NCBI GenBank assembly: GCA_037954235.1
Contig: JBBMOA010000017.1
Span: forward strand, 18,729,527 to 18,793,526
Source of the DNA: Aulostomus chinensis
Lineage: Eukaryota > Chordata > Actinopteri > Syngnathiformes > Aulostomidae
Reading direction: 5' to 3'
DNA: 64,000 nucleotides
Shown: positions 40,101 through 50,631 of the stretch, piece by piece
Position numbering within the stretch: position 1 is the first letter of the stretch
Layout: each line of letters opens with the position of its first letter
Program-made: the position numbers and the translations under genes
Notes under the pieces: generated by a model
Database searches by the model: none
What the model was told of the DNA's origin: nothing
The model's input: the letters and a program-made list of their open reading frames with translations, nothing else

Positions 40101-43100
40101 CTTGTTTTTTTCTAACCTGGGCAGAACAGAACATAGTCGGGGCGCATCACCGAGCTCTGCCTCCAATTAGCAAGCATTTGGTGTCTTCCCAGAATATGAG
40201 TGGGAAAACCATAAATCACTATTTTTCAATGTAGGATAATAAGTTATTAAGACATGTTTTGCATTGCATTTGCTTAATCCTGGTCTGCCAACTTTATTGA
40301 TCCAGAAGTTGTAATATATTATTATATTATACATACTATTATTATTAAAGATGAGGAGAGTCTTACTTGAAGCGTACAGCGTTGGCCAGGGCTGTGTCTC
40401 CGTTGCGATCTTTAGCATGGACTGTCACCCCAACACTCAGCAGATACTCCACCACTTGGAGGTGACCCTCAGACGCAGCGATGTGAAGGGGTGTACGTCG
40501 GTCATAGTCACCCAGGGACAGGTTGCTGCCCTGCGCCAAAGGAAAACAAGAAAAACACAACATTATTGGTCACATTATACAGGTCACCTGGTGATTAACA
40601 AGTGGGCGGAGCGCTGTAGGGTTGCTTACGAGATCTTTTAGGGCTCTTAAGGCATCCAAGTCCCCACTTTTGGCAGCAGCACATGCCAGTGCTGGAGTCA
40701 GGGCATTCCGGACAGCTTGTATATCCTGTCAACACCATGGATAAGTGACACTCTGCTATAGGGCAAAGTTGTGATTGGCAGTCTTAGCCATTAGGACTCA
40801 ATGCACTCACCTCTTTGCAGCTGATTTTCAGAGACTTGGCGATGTCATAAATGAAACCACTGTCGCATAGACTGCACTTAGTCCCCAGTAATTCAGGTGT
40901 CCTCTCACCTCGCAGGCTCTGAACCATCATCTGGAAGATGTCAAACACACACCCAAAGGTACTGTAACTACATTTTCTATCTTTTTTTTGTTGTTGTTTA
41001 TGAGGAATGCCACTCATGAACGTAGTCACCTACTTCTTTCTGCTTTTTTAAATCGGCAGTCTTGGCCAGCACATAACACAGCTTCGTAAGTGAGGCTTCT
41101 GGAGTCATGTCACCGCCAGATATCAGCCCTGCTTTTTCCAAGATCTGAGGAATCAGAGGGACCACTGATCTGATTTCTTCTCTTTCAGAGTACTGGACAT
41201 TTTCAACTGGGATATTTGTCATTTACAAAATTAAAAGGAAAACGACAATAAAGACGTTGAAGGGACATGACCTACCGAGCCTGTGTGGTAAGATGCCCTC
41301 ACAGTGCCCCTCAGACACTGAGTGCAGTTGACGATGATCATGCCAGAGTCAGTGGCTTTCTTCAGCACCGCAATCAGGTCAGGGCGGTTATCTGGGGCGT
41401 TTCCAGCGCCATAAGTCTCCAGGACCACACCTTTCAACGGTGGCTGCAGGAAAGCCCTCACCTGGACACACATGAGAACATTAGAAACCACCACAATCTA
41501 AGGCCGGCTGAACTGGCAGCACTACTGTAGAGAATCAAGAGTGAGGAATTGGCATTCCATGTTATTTTTCCTGCTGCCCAATGCACAAAACCATCCACTC
41601 TCCTAAAAGCCCATCTGGTGCTGTCTACGCCACCAGCATCTCAGTCACTGGTTGGCTGGCACTGGGAGCCCCAACACCACATCATTAGTCGTGGAATATG
41701 ACTAGAATGGCAGATGAGTGAAATAGCAGGAAGGAGAGCAATTAATCTGAAGGTGTTAGCTAGCATAAAGTCACTTGGCAAGACCAAGGCAGTTACTGTA
41801 AAATGTGAGAGGCTGGTGACATTAAATGTACCGCGTTTCGTCGGTATTTTTGATGCGATAAGCACTTTGACAAGAAATGCTGGATGCTGATTACCAGTGA
41901 AGCTATAGTTCAGCAGAGTCAGGGGACACAGGAGAGCCTTGTGCTGAATCAAAACTGGCCCTCATCAAGGCAGTTAAAGGCCCTGAGAAAGTCGTGATAG
42001 CAGAGCTGGGCAGGGAGAGCAGATTGAGACAGTAAAGTCACTCTTCTGGCAGCCTCTGGAGGAGGAGGTGCAGCTCAATGTTACACTACCTATGCCAACC
42101 CCCCCTCTTTAGAGGGTGATTGGTCATGGCCCATAACTCCTTCCCATCTTTCTCTGGGCTGAGCTTTGATGGCAGTTTACATGGCCAGGAAAGTAACAGA
42201 AGATGGGTAATAGCACAATAAAATTAAAGTGAACCATATTTTATTGCTGTTAGAGAAAACAACAGCTTTTGAGCTGTTTTTTTTTTTTAACCACTGGATC
42301 TTCAAATGTGCTAAAAATGTCATCAGTGACCTCAGCCATCCCACACCAACAAATATATCTCTAGACCAGACTTAGATGACATTGCAAGCACATTTGCGTT
42401 TTGCTACCTACCTGGCTAGCATTTAGCTTTTCCTAGCTGGCTTTCAGTTTATGCTAACTAACAATTAGCTTGTCCTGGCTCATGTTTAGCTTGTGCTAAC
42501 AAGCAGTTTGCTTTCTTAGCCAGCATCTAAGTCATGTCCATGGGCAGTGCTTTTGCTTCCTGGTGTTGAGCTCATCCTAGCCTGTTTAGCTTGTACTAGG
42601 TTTTCCAAGCTGGCATTTAACTTGTCCCAGCCATTTTTGGGTTGTGCTAACCACCTAGCCCAACACAGTTAGCAAACATAGGTCAGGGTGTGCGCTCCTG
42701 GTGCCATTGAGTCCAGGAGGAGGGCTCCAATTTAAGAAAATAAAAGCTGCAGTAAATCATACGACAGGCTCAGTCTGTCTGTGCATCCGTCTGTCTTTGT
42801 TATGTTTCTTATTGCAGTGCATTGATGTAATTTTGGAGAAAAAATGTTTATTGTTAAAAGATAAAATATGTAAATTATACTGCCTTAACTATATTTTCAG
42901 ATCATATTGTAAAATTTCAAAGTGTGTTACAGCCAATATATCAATATCTTATCTTTTCCAGCATGAACCCCTTAAGATCCTGCATCGGTCAGGCCTTGAC
43001 CATGTGTTGCAAAGACAAGTTGCCTCTATAGACTGTGAGAATGACACAGACCACTTCAGACAGGTTCTGGGGCTGAACCACCTGGACAACAGGAAATGGA

Positions 43101-45493
43101 ATTCCTAGTACAACTTACAGTTTCAGTGGTGATTGCTGGGAACAGCCTCAGCAGACCCACATTCTGGTTCAGCGTCTGCTGGACTTGAAAAACGCCTGGT
43201 GGTGTTTTCGTCCACACGATGTCCCAGTCAACTGGAAGGGGGGGGGGGGGGGGGGAGAGAGAGAAACCTGAAGGCAAGTTTTTTTTTCCACACATTTGAA
43301 AGACCAATTAGACAACTGACTCACCTTCTATATCGCCTTCTGTTTTGGCCAAAGGAACCAGGTTTGGAGAGGAGAACGCAGAGAAATCCTCAGCATCCAC
43401 CTTTGTCGTACGATTCCCTCGGTAGAGTTTGTTGTAGAAATACAAGGACACCTGATTGGAGAGAGAGAGAAAGAGACGCCATATTGATCATGGTAGCAGC
43501 CCGTGCTGAAATGGCCACATGCCACGAGCTGGCAGCAGTTTTGAATTCCACCACTCAGCTTCTCACAAAAACTGTAAAACTATTTAAGTAATAAACTTTA
43601 TTCATTTTATCTAATAATTAAAATGTATCTACAGGTGTTGTTGTTGTTGTTTACTCAGTTACATAAAAGGACAAGACAAATATCTGACTGATTTAAAATG
43701 TTTGAGTGTAAGCATATTTTAATCAGCTATTCTCACAAAGTAAATTTCATGAATGTTTATAAAAAGATAGGAAAAAGACTGTCTTCATCTTAGATGTAGA
43801 ATGGAACATTTCTGAATTTTATTATCAAATAGAGATTTTCTTTTTAATGTTTCAAATTCAGACCTCATGTCGTTTTGACAGCGCATTTGAGTTAAACTCA
43901 AAGGAAAATCGAGCACACAGCATCCAAACATGGGCTCACCTGCTCTGTCTGCGCAAGTCTAATCAGATAACTTTGTGCTTTGTCGCTATGTAAAATGAAT
44001 ACAATTCATCTTGTTGTAATAAATGGTCAGTGTTGCAAAACACACCTCTCTGTCATCGGACAGACATTTTATGGGTTTTACATTTATGACTTTCTGCATG
44101 TCATCAGCGCTAACACCTGTCCTTGTATAATATGCCACGTGTCCATGATTCCCATGTAAGGTTACAGAAATCGTTTGCTATCATTTAATTGATTGAACCA
44201 CAACCTGCCTCTTGCCCAAAGGCAGCTGGGATAAGCTCTAGCCCCCCCCCCCCCCCCCCCCCCCCCCATGGGGCTGGACTCCGTCGGAGTGGTTGTGAGT
44301 GGTTGTGAGTGTGAATGGTTGTCTGTCTACATGTGTTGGCCCTGCGATGGACTGGCAACCTGTCCAGGGTGAACCCTGCCTGAACAGAACTCATCCCTTA
44401 ACAGGATAAGTGGTAGAAAATCGATAGATGGATGGATGGATGAAATACACTTAATTAAGAAAGCCAGTGATGACATGTTATCTTATTATCAGGATCATAT
44501 TAGTGAGGCGCATTCAGAGTTTTATCTCCATGTGCTCACCTCTGGGATAAGATATTGCCCACTGATGAGCAGCGCCCCCAGCAGGTTGTCTCTGGCATCA
44601 TTCCTCAGCTGATAGATTGGCACCTGAAGACATCATGAGGGTGGCAACTATTATTATTATTATTATTACTATTGTTATTCACAAAATGATCATAGTCTTT
44701 ATATTTGCTTGCATCAAAAGACCGCAGCTCTTACCTGTGAGCCAGTGAGAATTACTGGTTTGCCCAGGTGTTCACACATGAAGGACAGGGCAGAGGCAGT
44801 GTAAGCCATGGTGTCGGTGCCATGAAGGACCACAAAACCAGCATAGTTCTTGTAGTTTGCCTGGAAATTAATACCACCCAGTATGAGGAATATTTTGGAT
44901 CAATGCAGGGTTTTTATCAGTGGTATAACGGCGATAAATACCTGAATATCACTTCCAATTTTAGCCCATTCCTTAGGGGTCATGTTGGAAGAGTCCAGCA
45001 AAGGGTTGTACTCTTTGATAGTGTAGACGACCCTTATCTTCTCTTTGCTCAACCTGAGTGACAAAGATAATTTTATGAGTTTCAGTTACCACATACACAG
45101 CTGCATTCATGATATTCACATTGCAAATCAGTGGCAGCAGTCATTGTGCATGCAGTTTTTAACTCCGAAACACACAAACATGCGGTTCAATTAAAGATTA
45201 TTTGTCTTCACCGAGTCCATAAAACTAAGTGGGTTTATGAAGCAGGACAAACTATTGAGCTGAGCTTTCTGTTTCAGCAGCATGACGTTGTTTCAGAAAG
45301 CATGAATTCAGGAATAGCAGAGGGGAAGCCGTAGTGTTCGAGCTACTGCAGCAGACTCCTGTGTCTACTGTAAGGCATTTTTTTCTTTTCCTAATGGAAA
45401 AGCAGTGAAGTCATTGCTGTGCTGTGTAGATGTCTAGATATATTTTGGTGAATCTCAGGGTTAATGCACAGATGAGTGTCTGTGTCTGTAAGT

Positions 45494-45550
<57 letters not shown>

Positions 45551-46114
45551 TTTGGTGGAGAGGGGGAGTTTCTAGAGTCTATCCATATTAATGACTTTAA
45601 TTCTGGAGTCCTGTAGCCTCAAGAGACAGGGTGGGACGCTCCCCACATTACCATGGGCCAGCCTTATAGCAGGGGGATACGAGCAGAATGGAACAGCAGG
45701 GGAACAGCACTTGAGCCCCAGTCCACCCAACCAGGGGTCCACTAATTAGTCACAAGTCCACACACGACCATGAAACATATGCTGCTGATGATCTTGGAAG
45801 TGTCACATGAAGAACACTATTCATGGCAGTATTGAAATCACCAGGCTGCTTGCTTTAGTATAGCTGGAGATTAGCATAGACTCGGAATACCCCGGCATAA
45901 TTTGTGTACTAATCTGAGAGCATGCACGTCTCGCTATGTTTTTCAAAAGCTTTGTATTCAAGACATTTCTGCTTTCTTCAGCTTCAGTGTTAATCTGGGG
46001 GATGGGATTTAGGTTTTGGGTTAAGGCTGGAATTATGTGTAGGTCAGGATTAGGGTCGTTACATTACAGTTTGTGAATGTTAGGGTCCTCATTACTATGA
46101 AAACCCTGTGTGTA

Positions 46115-46177
<63 letters not shown>

Positions 46178-47528
46178 ACATGTATGTGTGTGTTTGTGAT
46201 ATCAACACGGTGTCACTGCAGTGATAAACAAGTATCAGTGATGTGACAATATTAGCACAACATTGGTATTGGCAGGTATTGATAATTCCTGAAATACATC
46301 TGTGTCATCCCCAGTTTTGCTTGTCACTTCCTCTTTGCTCCAGAACCTGGATCTTAATACTTGATGGCTTCAACCCTGCGCTTTTGTTGCCTTGGACTGG
46401 GCAGAAGGAAATGTTTGGCCCATCAGATGAGCTCTAAATGCACCAGACACAAATCAGCCTGGATGCAATGTGCAGGAGTCCAACAGCAGCCACTCCTGGG
46501 TGACGTTTCAGTCTGCAAGACACTGGAGCATCCTGCTCCCTGGTGTCATATGTGGCATTCGTGTGTACAGACAGGTCTTTTCTTCTATCACTACTAGACA
46601 CGCTTGACATGCATTTCCTGTCCACGCCATCACAGGTTTTTTTCTGGGTGAACTTACGGCAGGACGCAGGTGTCCTCTCCATAGCGGTCAGAAAGGTGGG
46701 TTGCCTCCGCGTACGCTTTATCATGGAAGATTGGCAGCCCTTTCAGGTATTTCAACAGGGCATTCGGCTCTGGTACTTGCCCTGTGGGAAACAGTGTTAG
46801 CATTAGCATCAGCAACATCACATTTTATACTTTCCCTCCAATGGACTGATCATCTGAACACTGCACATCAGTGTCAGACTGAACTCTAGTGGTAAATGCA
46901 AGTATAATCCAATGACTGAGTGTCCTACCAACCTGTTGTCATGAACTGGGGTACATGTACACACGGTAACATTCACACAAACGCAACTCAATATAACCTC
47001 TCATCAGACTTGGCCATTCAAGGAGGAAGAGGCGATTCACAGGTGAGTGTTTCACTTATCTGGTTTAAAATAAATGAACATGCAGCTGCCAAACATGATA
47101 AATGTGACAAATGTGTGTTCAGAGGCTGGAAAATGGAGCCGAGTGTTTGTCAGCTGAATAGTGAAGGGTAAATAAGAAATGGTTTCTTAATTCCTGAACA
47201 TCATTGTCATTTTCCGGTCTCTATTTTTTCCCCTTTTTTAAATAGAATTTAAATGCATATTTAATGGCATTGTAACAACATTTTTGTCTTACAAATTGTA
47301 ACTTTGTCTGCTTTAGGTAATCAAAGCATGTCAAACTAATGAATGACTTTAGAGAAATGTTGCGTTTGCTTTTAAATGAGACATGGAGGACTTTTGAACT
47401 CTCTGCAGGCTACCAATGTTGCGTCATGGCTTGTGTCAACAGTTACTTCTCTATTGAGAAAAGTATGATGTTGCATTTACAGTTCCTTTACAGTTTAACC
47501 CCCCCCCCCACACACACACACACTCACA

Positions 47529-47581
<53 letters not shown>

Positions 47582-48124
47582 AAGGTCCACTATCTTTTAA
47601 TCAGTAGTTGACCATCACTGCCTGTGTGGACAGAGTCGCTTATAACCTGTCTGATAAATAAGTTTTGCCAATACGAAGTTGATATTATTTTGTAATAATT
47701 AAAAAATATTTCAGTGCATGGACAGAATATTGGACAATAAAGTTCATTTTTATACTGTAAAATATCCTGCCTCCGAAACATTTGAGAGACCATTACAAAA
47801 ACAATCTCCTCTGATGAATCAGGGTTTTTTTTAGCTCCCTATTATCGGTACCCACATCTGAGGGCTCATTGCCCAAAACATAATTTAGCTTGTGAAATTA
47901 ATGCGTCAACCACTGATGTGATATTGGAACTTTCAGCTATGGATTTATACATATACATATGCTTTTTAATGTTAAAGGAAGCAGAGATGCAATATCAAAG
48001 CTTGACAACATATATCTCTCGATATTTCCCACCCCCAAATTAACTTTACAATTCTGATGGGACATAAGTCTTTTTAACTTAATGTCTTACAATTATGATT
48101 TGTGCTGCAAATCATACGTTTGTT

Positions 48125-48171
<47 letters not shown>

Positions 48172-48550
48172 GAGAGAGAGTCTTGGGCAACCGGAAATAT
48201 TGAGATTAAACAATTTTATAGCAGAATGTCAGTTATAGCAGAATGCCGCGTCCAGTTACCCTGCACAAACGCAGGCAAGGTTACTACAGGTTAATAAGCG
48301 GTAATTAAATAAAAATAAAATAACAGCTTCATGACTGATGAACTGATGAGCAGCAGGCATAACTACCGTGGTCACTTTCCGTCATCCCGATTGTTCCTCC
48401 AGTGTAGAGGACCAGGACTCGCGACTCCCTGTCTTGAGTTCCACATCCCGAGAAAATGGAAGGGATTCTGGGAGGATAGACTCCAAGCGGTGGCTGCTTA
48501 GAAAGAACCAGAGCACGGGCGAAGGGTGTCAGACTGCTGGGAGACGCCAT
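37088..48550 (-). CDS. aspg: aspg: asparaginase / 60 kDa lysophospholipase, complete
   Basis: L-asparaginase (L-asparagine to L-aspartate plus ammonia); the mammalian protein is also reported to have lysophospholipase activity (established knowledge). Sixteen coding exons give 597 codons (human about 573): 48367-48550, 46658-46781, 44942-45053, 44735-44860, 44540-44623, 43325-43451, 43119-43231, 41276-41461, 41034-41144, 40811-40930, 40630-40725, 40367-40530, 38520-38606, 37721-37820, 37599-37640, 37088-37105. Every junction is GT-AG and phases match throughout. Catalytic landmarks are present: TGGTIG (nucleophile Thr53), DSSNM (123-127), HGTDTM (Thr155/Asp156) and Lys227 in RGNRTTKVDA. Ankyrin repeats fill residues about 430-592. 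No stop or frameshift is seen, so the gene looks functional. The N-terminus is about 34 residues longer than human. Confidence 0.95.
37599..37640 (-). CDS. aspg: aspg exon 15
   Basis: Acceptor TTTGTTCCAG|GCC, donor TTGAAG|GTAATT; 14 codons, AEAAGKTEVVQFLK, matching the human AEAAG...VVAFL helix. Confidence 0.9.
37721..37820 (-). CDS. aspg: aspg exon 14 (degenerate ankyrin)
   Basis: Acceptor TGTGTCAG|CCT, donor CAAGTG|GTAGGC. Encodes LAASDDVDGLKIWSLAEADL and FCDGQTLLQV. The right-hand paralogue keeps the more typical GYDGRTPL at this place. Confidence 0.9.
38520..38606 (-). CDS. aspg: aspg exon 13 (ankyrin)
   Basis: Acceptor AACTCAG|GCA, donor GTGCAG|GTGAGA. Encodes HKEVVELLMRSGAHLSADEL, completing an ankyrin repeat, and ends ENAGLELC. 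Confidence 0.93.
40367..40530 (-). CDS. aspg: aspg exon 12 (ankyrin repeat)
   Basis: Acceptor GGCGCAG|GGC, donor TTCAA|GTAAGA (phase 2). Carries a canonical ankyrin repeat: DRRTPLHIAASEGHLQVVEY, then VHAKDRNGDTAL starting the next. Confidence 0.96.
40630..40725 (-). CDS. aspg: aspg exon 11 (first ankyrin helices)
   Basis: Acceptor TTGACAG|GAT, donor GATCTC|GTAAGC; 32 codons including VRNALTPALACAAAKSGDL. Confidence 0.93.
40811..40930 (-). CDS. aspg: aspg exon 10 (linker)
   Basis: Acceptor CTTCCAG|ATG, donor AAAGAG|GTGAGT; 40 codons. It begins with QSLRGERTPE, matching the human linker, and leads into the ankyrin region. Confidence 0.9.
41034..41144 (-). CDS. aspg: aspg exon 9 (end of asparaginase domain)
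   Basis: Acceptor ATTCCTCAG|ATC, donor AAAGAA|GTAGGT; 37 codons. Contains LISGGDMTPEASLTKLCYVL, the C-terminal helix of the catalytic region. Confidence 0.95.
41276..41461 (-). CDS. aspg: aspg exon 8
   Basis: Acceptor GTGTCCAG|GTG, donor GGCTCG|GTAGGT; 62 codons. Contains VRAFLQPPLKGVVLETYGAG and MIIVNCTQCLRG, near-identical to human ASPG. Confidence 0.97.
42405..42660. repeat. degenerate minisatellite in aspg intron 7
   Basis: About eight diverged repeats of a 25-30 bp unit built on TAGCTTGTCCTAGCTGGCAT-like words (for example TTAGCTTTTCCTAGCTGGC, TTAGCTTGTCCTGGCTCA, TTTAACTTGTCCCAGCC). Confidence 0.7.
43119..43231 (-). CDS. aspg: aspg exon 7
   Basis: Acceptor CTTCCAG|TTG, donor GAAACT|GTAAGT; residues 253-290, ending QNVGLLRLFPAITTET. 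The polypyrimidine tract upstream is an 18-base C run (G run on the plus strand). Confidence 0.93.
43238..43255. repeat. 18-base G tract at the aspg intron 6 acceptor
   Basis: On the gene strand this is a pure C run lying five bases before the CAG acceptor, forming the polypyrimidine tract. Confidence 0.9.
43325..43451 (-). CDS. aspg: aspg exon 6 (catalytic Lys)
   Basis: Acceptor CCAATCAG|GTG, donor TAGAAG|GTGAGT. Contains LYRGNRTTKVDA with Lys227, the expected catalytic lysine, and SSPNLVPLA. Confidence 0.95.
44185..44441 (+). mobile_element. L2-type LINE/SINE 3' tail fragment in aspg intron 5
   Basis: Contains GCAGCTGGGATAAGCTC, CCTGCGATGGACTGG, CCTGTCCAGGGTGAACCC and a terminal (GATG)n, the same family of tail as the SINE at 24222-24599 but on the plus strand. 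It is interrupted by a 26-base C tract (44242-44267). Confidence 0.7.
44540..44623 (-). CDS. aspg: aspg exon 5
   Basis: Acceptor TCTTCAG|GTG, donor CAGAG|GTGAGC; 28 codons. Contains RNDARDNLLGALL, the conserved segment after the LTGxQ strand. Confidence 0.95.
44735..44860 (-). CDS. aspg: aspg exon 4 (HGTDTM)
   Basis: Acceptor TTTCCAG|GCA, donor CACAG|GTAAGAG; 42 codons, phase 0. Contains VVLHGTDTMAYTASALSFM, the second asparaginase signature with Thr155 and Asp156, and ends PVILTGSQ. Confidence 0.96.
44942..45053 (-). CDS. aspg: aspg exon 3 (DSSNMTP)
   Basis: Acceptor CACTCAG|GTT, donor ATTCAG|GTATTT. Residues 103-140 include VVYTIKEYNPLLDSSNMTP, which corresponds to the substrate-pocket segment of asparaginases. 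This is the exon copied in inverted orientation in the tandem array. Confidence 0.95.
45493..45553. repeat. (TG)n microsatellite in aspg intron 2
   Basis: TG run with a few interruptions. Confidence 0.95.
46121..46175. repeat. (TG)n microsatellite in aspg intron 2
   Basis: Pure TG run. Confidence 0.95.
46658..46781 (-). CDS. aspg: aspg exon 2
   Basis: Acceptor TTCCCACAG|GGC, donor CTGCC|GTAAGT. Residues 62-102 include LLKYLKGLPIFHD, aligning with the human LRTLPMFHD region, and end in GEDTCVLP. Confidence 0.93.
47501..47579. repeat. poly-C/(CA)n composite in aspg intron 1
   Basis: A short C run followed by CA repeats with two CTCA interruptions. Confidence 0.95.
48128..48180. repeat. (GA)n tract in aspg intron 1
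   Basis: About 26 GA repeats with one GG interruption, 190 bp from the exon 1 donor. Confidence 0.95.
48367..48550 (-). CDS. aspg: aspg exon 1 (start and TGGTIG motif)
   Basis: ATG at 48550 in CACCATGGCG context; 61 codons plus one base, donor CACG|GTAGTT. Residues 1-39 contain no acidic residue but several Arg/Lys/Ser, then RVLVLYTGGTIGM with Thr53 as the expected nucleophile. The start was chosen because a TATA box lies 33 bp upstream and no other in-frame ATG precedes the catalytic motif. Confidence 0.93.
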
Positions 48551-48582
48551 GGTGATGTGAAAGACTTGAGTCGGTGCGCCTG

Positions 48583-48590
48583 TTTATATA
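48583..48590 (-). promoter_or_regulatory. aspg: aspg TATA box
   Basis: TATATAAA on the minus strand, 33 bp upstream of the ATG at 48550. A normal TATA-to-start spacing would leave a 5' UTR of only about 10 bases. Diverged copies of this promoter occur six more times in the array. Confidence 0.65.
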
Positions 48591-48756
48591 GCGCTTTTCG
48601 TATAGCGGTTTCGTTTCCGTTTGACCGACGGGTGCTGCAACTGGTTATGTCGCAATGAAGATTTTTCCTGATTATGACATCGGTGACGTGTTGCAAACAA
48701 TTCTGTGATTCCAGGGAAGACATTTAGAGTTTTGACAACTTAATTGAGCCCGAGAT

Positions 48757-49330
48757 CAGGACTGGTACCACTGCTGCCTTTCCTTCCCACACCTTCTCTA
48801 GCTGCTCCCTCAGCTCTCTGTATTTTTCTGGAGATTTATTTATTGCTTGAGATGTCTACACCTATCACAACTACCTACTTTTGTTTTTTTATTATATCAA
48901 CATGAAGACTGGTTGGTTAGCCAGCACCAGTTTGTTAGTCTGGATCTGGAAGTCCCACAGGATCTTATCTTGGTCTCCACCACCTCAGGAGGGGTCTTTC
49001 AGTCTGACCTTGGGACCTCCAGACTAGATTCAGTGTGGATGCTCCTGTACACGGAGTCAGCTGCTTAGTTATGGTGCTCCATGTACGTTCTTACACCCTG
49101 CTCCTGTGTGCCCAACTGCCTCTTCTATCTGTCAGTGGTACATGCCGTAACGGAGCTTGCCCCACCATGATGGTTCATCCTCTTCCTCTTCTGCATCGTT
49201 GGGTTTCTGGTGCCTGAGGTATTCCCTGAGCCGTTTATCTTTGCTGGCCATCTTCCTGTTGTAGTCCTTGTTTTGTCCTGAACAGCAGTTCTGGTGCTCA
49301 CCTGTCCTCAGCATCCCTCACTCCACTTAG
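48757..49330 (-). mobile_element. LINE ORF2 C-terminal fragment (degenerate), upstream of aspg
   Basis: Antisense fragments of a non-LTR retrotransposon tail common in fish: KDYNRKMASKDKRLREYLRH with an acidic stretch and YGMYH, then ESSLEVPRSD, KTPPEVVETKI, a WDFQIQTNKLVLANQP-type segment, and YRELREQLEKVWEGKAAVVP. Stops and frameshifts break it. It sits immediately upstream of the aspg promoter, and a shortened version forms the last part of each array unit. Confidence 0.8.
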
Positions 49331-49629
49331 TGTCCAGTCTCAGGCCGCTGAGATTTCTTTGCCACCCAGCCACCTTGACCCTGGTTGCCACGGCTGAGTG
49401 ATGAAGTACCGCTGAAAGTCTTCTGGAGGAGACTGACTCTTCTCAGCTCCAGAAACATGTTGGAAAGCTAACTACTAGTTAGCTTAGCTGCTGTGAATGC
49501 TAGTAGTGCCATGCAGCTGCATAAAGTCTCACGAGTCATCACATACACTTTAATCCAAAATAGTCATTGCTTTTGGTGTTTAACATGCACAGTGAAAATA
49601 AAGTCATGAGATTGAAAATTACAGTGTGA

Positions 49630-50323
49630 AATTTTATGTGAAAGCAGCACACAATTGTAAAGTACAAAGAAAATTACACATGATATAAATATTGTATTTC
49701 CTCTCATTTTTTATTTTAAAAAGTATTCAGCTCCCCTGAGTCAATACTTTGAGGAACCTCCTTTTGCTGCAGTTACAGCTGTAAGTCTTTCTGGGTGTGT
49801 CTCTAGCAGCTTGGCACACCCAGAGAAAACGGCAGTTTTCAGATCTTGCCACAGATTCTCAATTGGATTTAGGTCTGGATGTTGACTGGGCCTTCCTAAC
49901 ACATGAATGTTCTGTTTTAAACCATTCCATTGTAGCCCTGGCTTTATGTTTAGGGTCATTGTCCTGCTGGAAGGTGAACCTTCACCCCAGTCAAAAGTCT
50001 CTTGCAGAGTCCAACAGGTTTTCTTCCAAGGTTGCCCTGTATTTAGCTCCATCCCCCTTCCCTGTCCCTGCTGTAGAGAAGCAGCCCTGGAGCCTGATGC
50101 TGCCACCACCATGTTTGACAGTGGGGATGGTTTGTTCAGAGTGATGTGCAGTGTTCGTTTTCCGCCACACGTAGCATTTTGCATCTAGACCAAAATGTTC
50201 AATCTTGGTCTCATCTGACCAGAACACCTTCTTCCATATGTTTGCGGATGATTGCTTGAACAGTGCTCTGTGAGGCGTTCAAAGCTTGGGAAATCTTTTT
50301 ATAGCCAAACCCTGCTTTAAACT
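49630..50323 (-). mobile_element. Tc1-like transposase fragment, unit 1 (dead)
   Basis: Transposase remnants in antisense: FWSDETKIEHFG (first Asp region), VKHGGGS, FTFQQDNDPKHKA (second Asp region) and NPDLNPIENLWQDLK (Glu region) fall in different reading frames, so the gene is frameshifted. The terminal repeat start seen in later units is deleted here. The fragment ends where the Gypsy piece begins. Confidence 0.85.
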
Positions 50324-50626
50324 CCTGTAGCAGTTGGAAGGCGGAGGAGATGAGTGGCAGTGGGTAACTCTTCTTTATAGTGATCTCATTCAGTCCTCAT
50401 TGTAGGGTCTCATAGTCTTGTCCTTCTTCTCAATGAAGAAAAAAAACTGTTTCAGCAGGAGATGAAGAAGGCCGAATGATGCCTGCGGCCAGGGAGTCGT
50501 TGATGGAAGTCTCCATGACTTTTCTCTTGAGCTCAGACAGAGAGTACAGGAGCCCCTTGGGAGGTGATGGACCAGGCAGGAGATCTATGGCATAGTTGGC
50601 AGGGGCAGAGATGTCTAGTGGTTGCC
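50324..50626 (-). mobile_element. Ty3/Gypsy reverse-transcriptase fragment, unit 1
   Basis: Antisense remnant of the start of a Gypsy RT domain: YAIDLLPGPSPPKG, LYSLSELKRKVMETSI, AAGIIRPSSSPAE, then FFIEKKDKTMRPYN and ITIKKSYPLPLISSAFQLL after frameshifts. Equivalent fragments lie at 53495-53797, 56650-56952 and 59805-60107. Confidence 0.8.
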
Positions 50627-50631
50627 TTCCA

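Noticed and set aside
49797..50188. Plus-strand open frames of 115 and 93 codons repeated in every array unit
   Set aside because: They are antisense shadows of the Tc1 transposase remnants.
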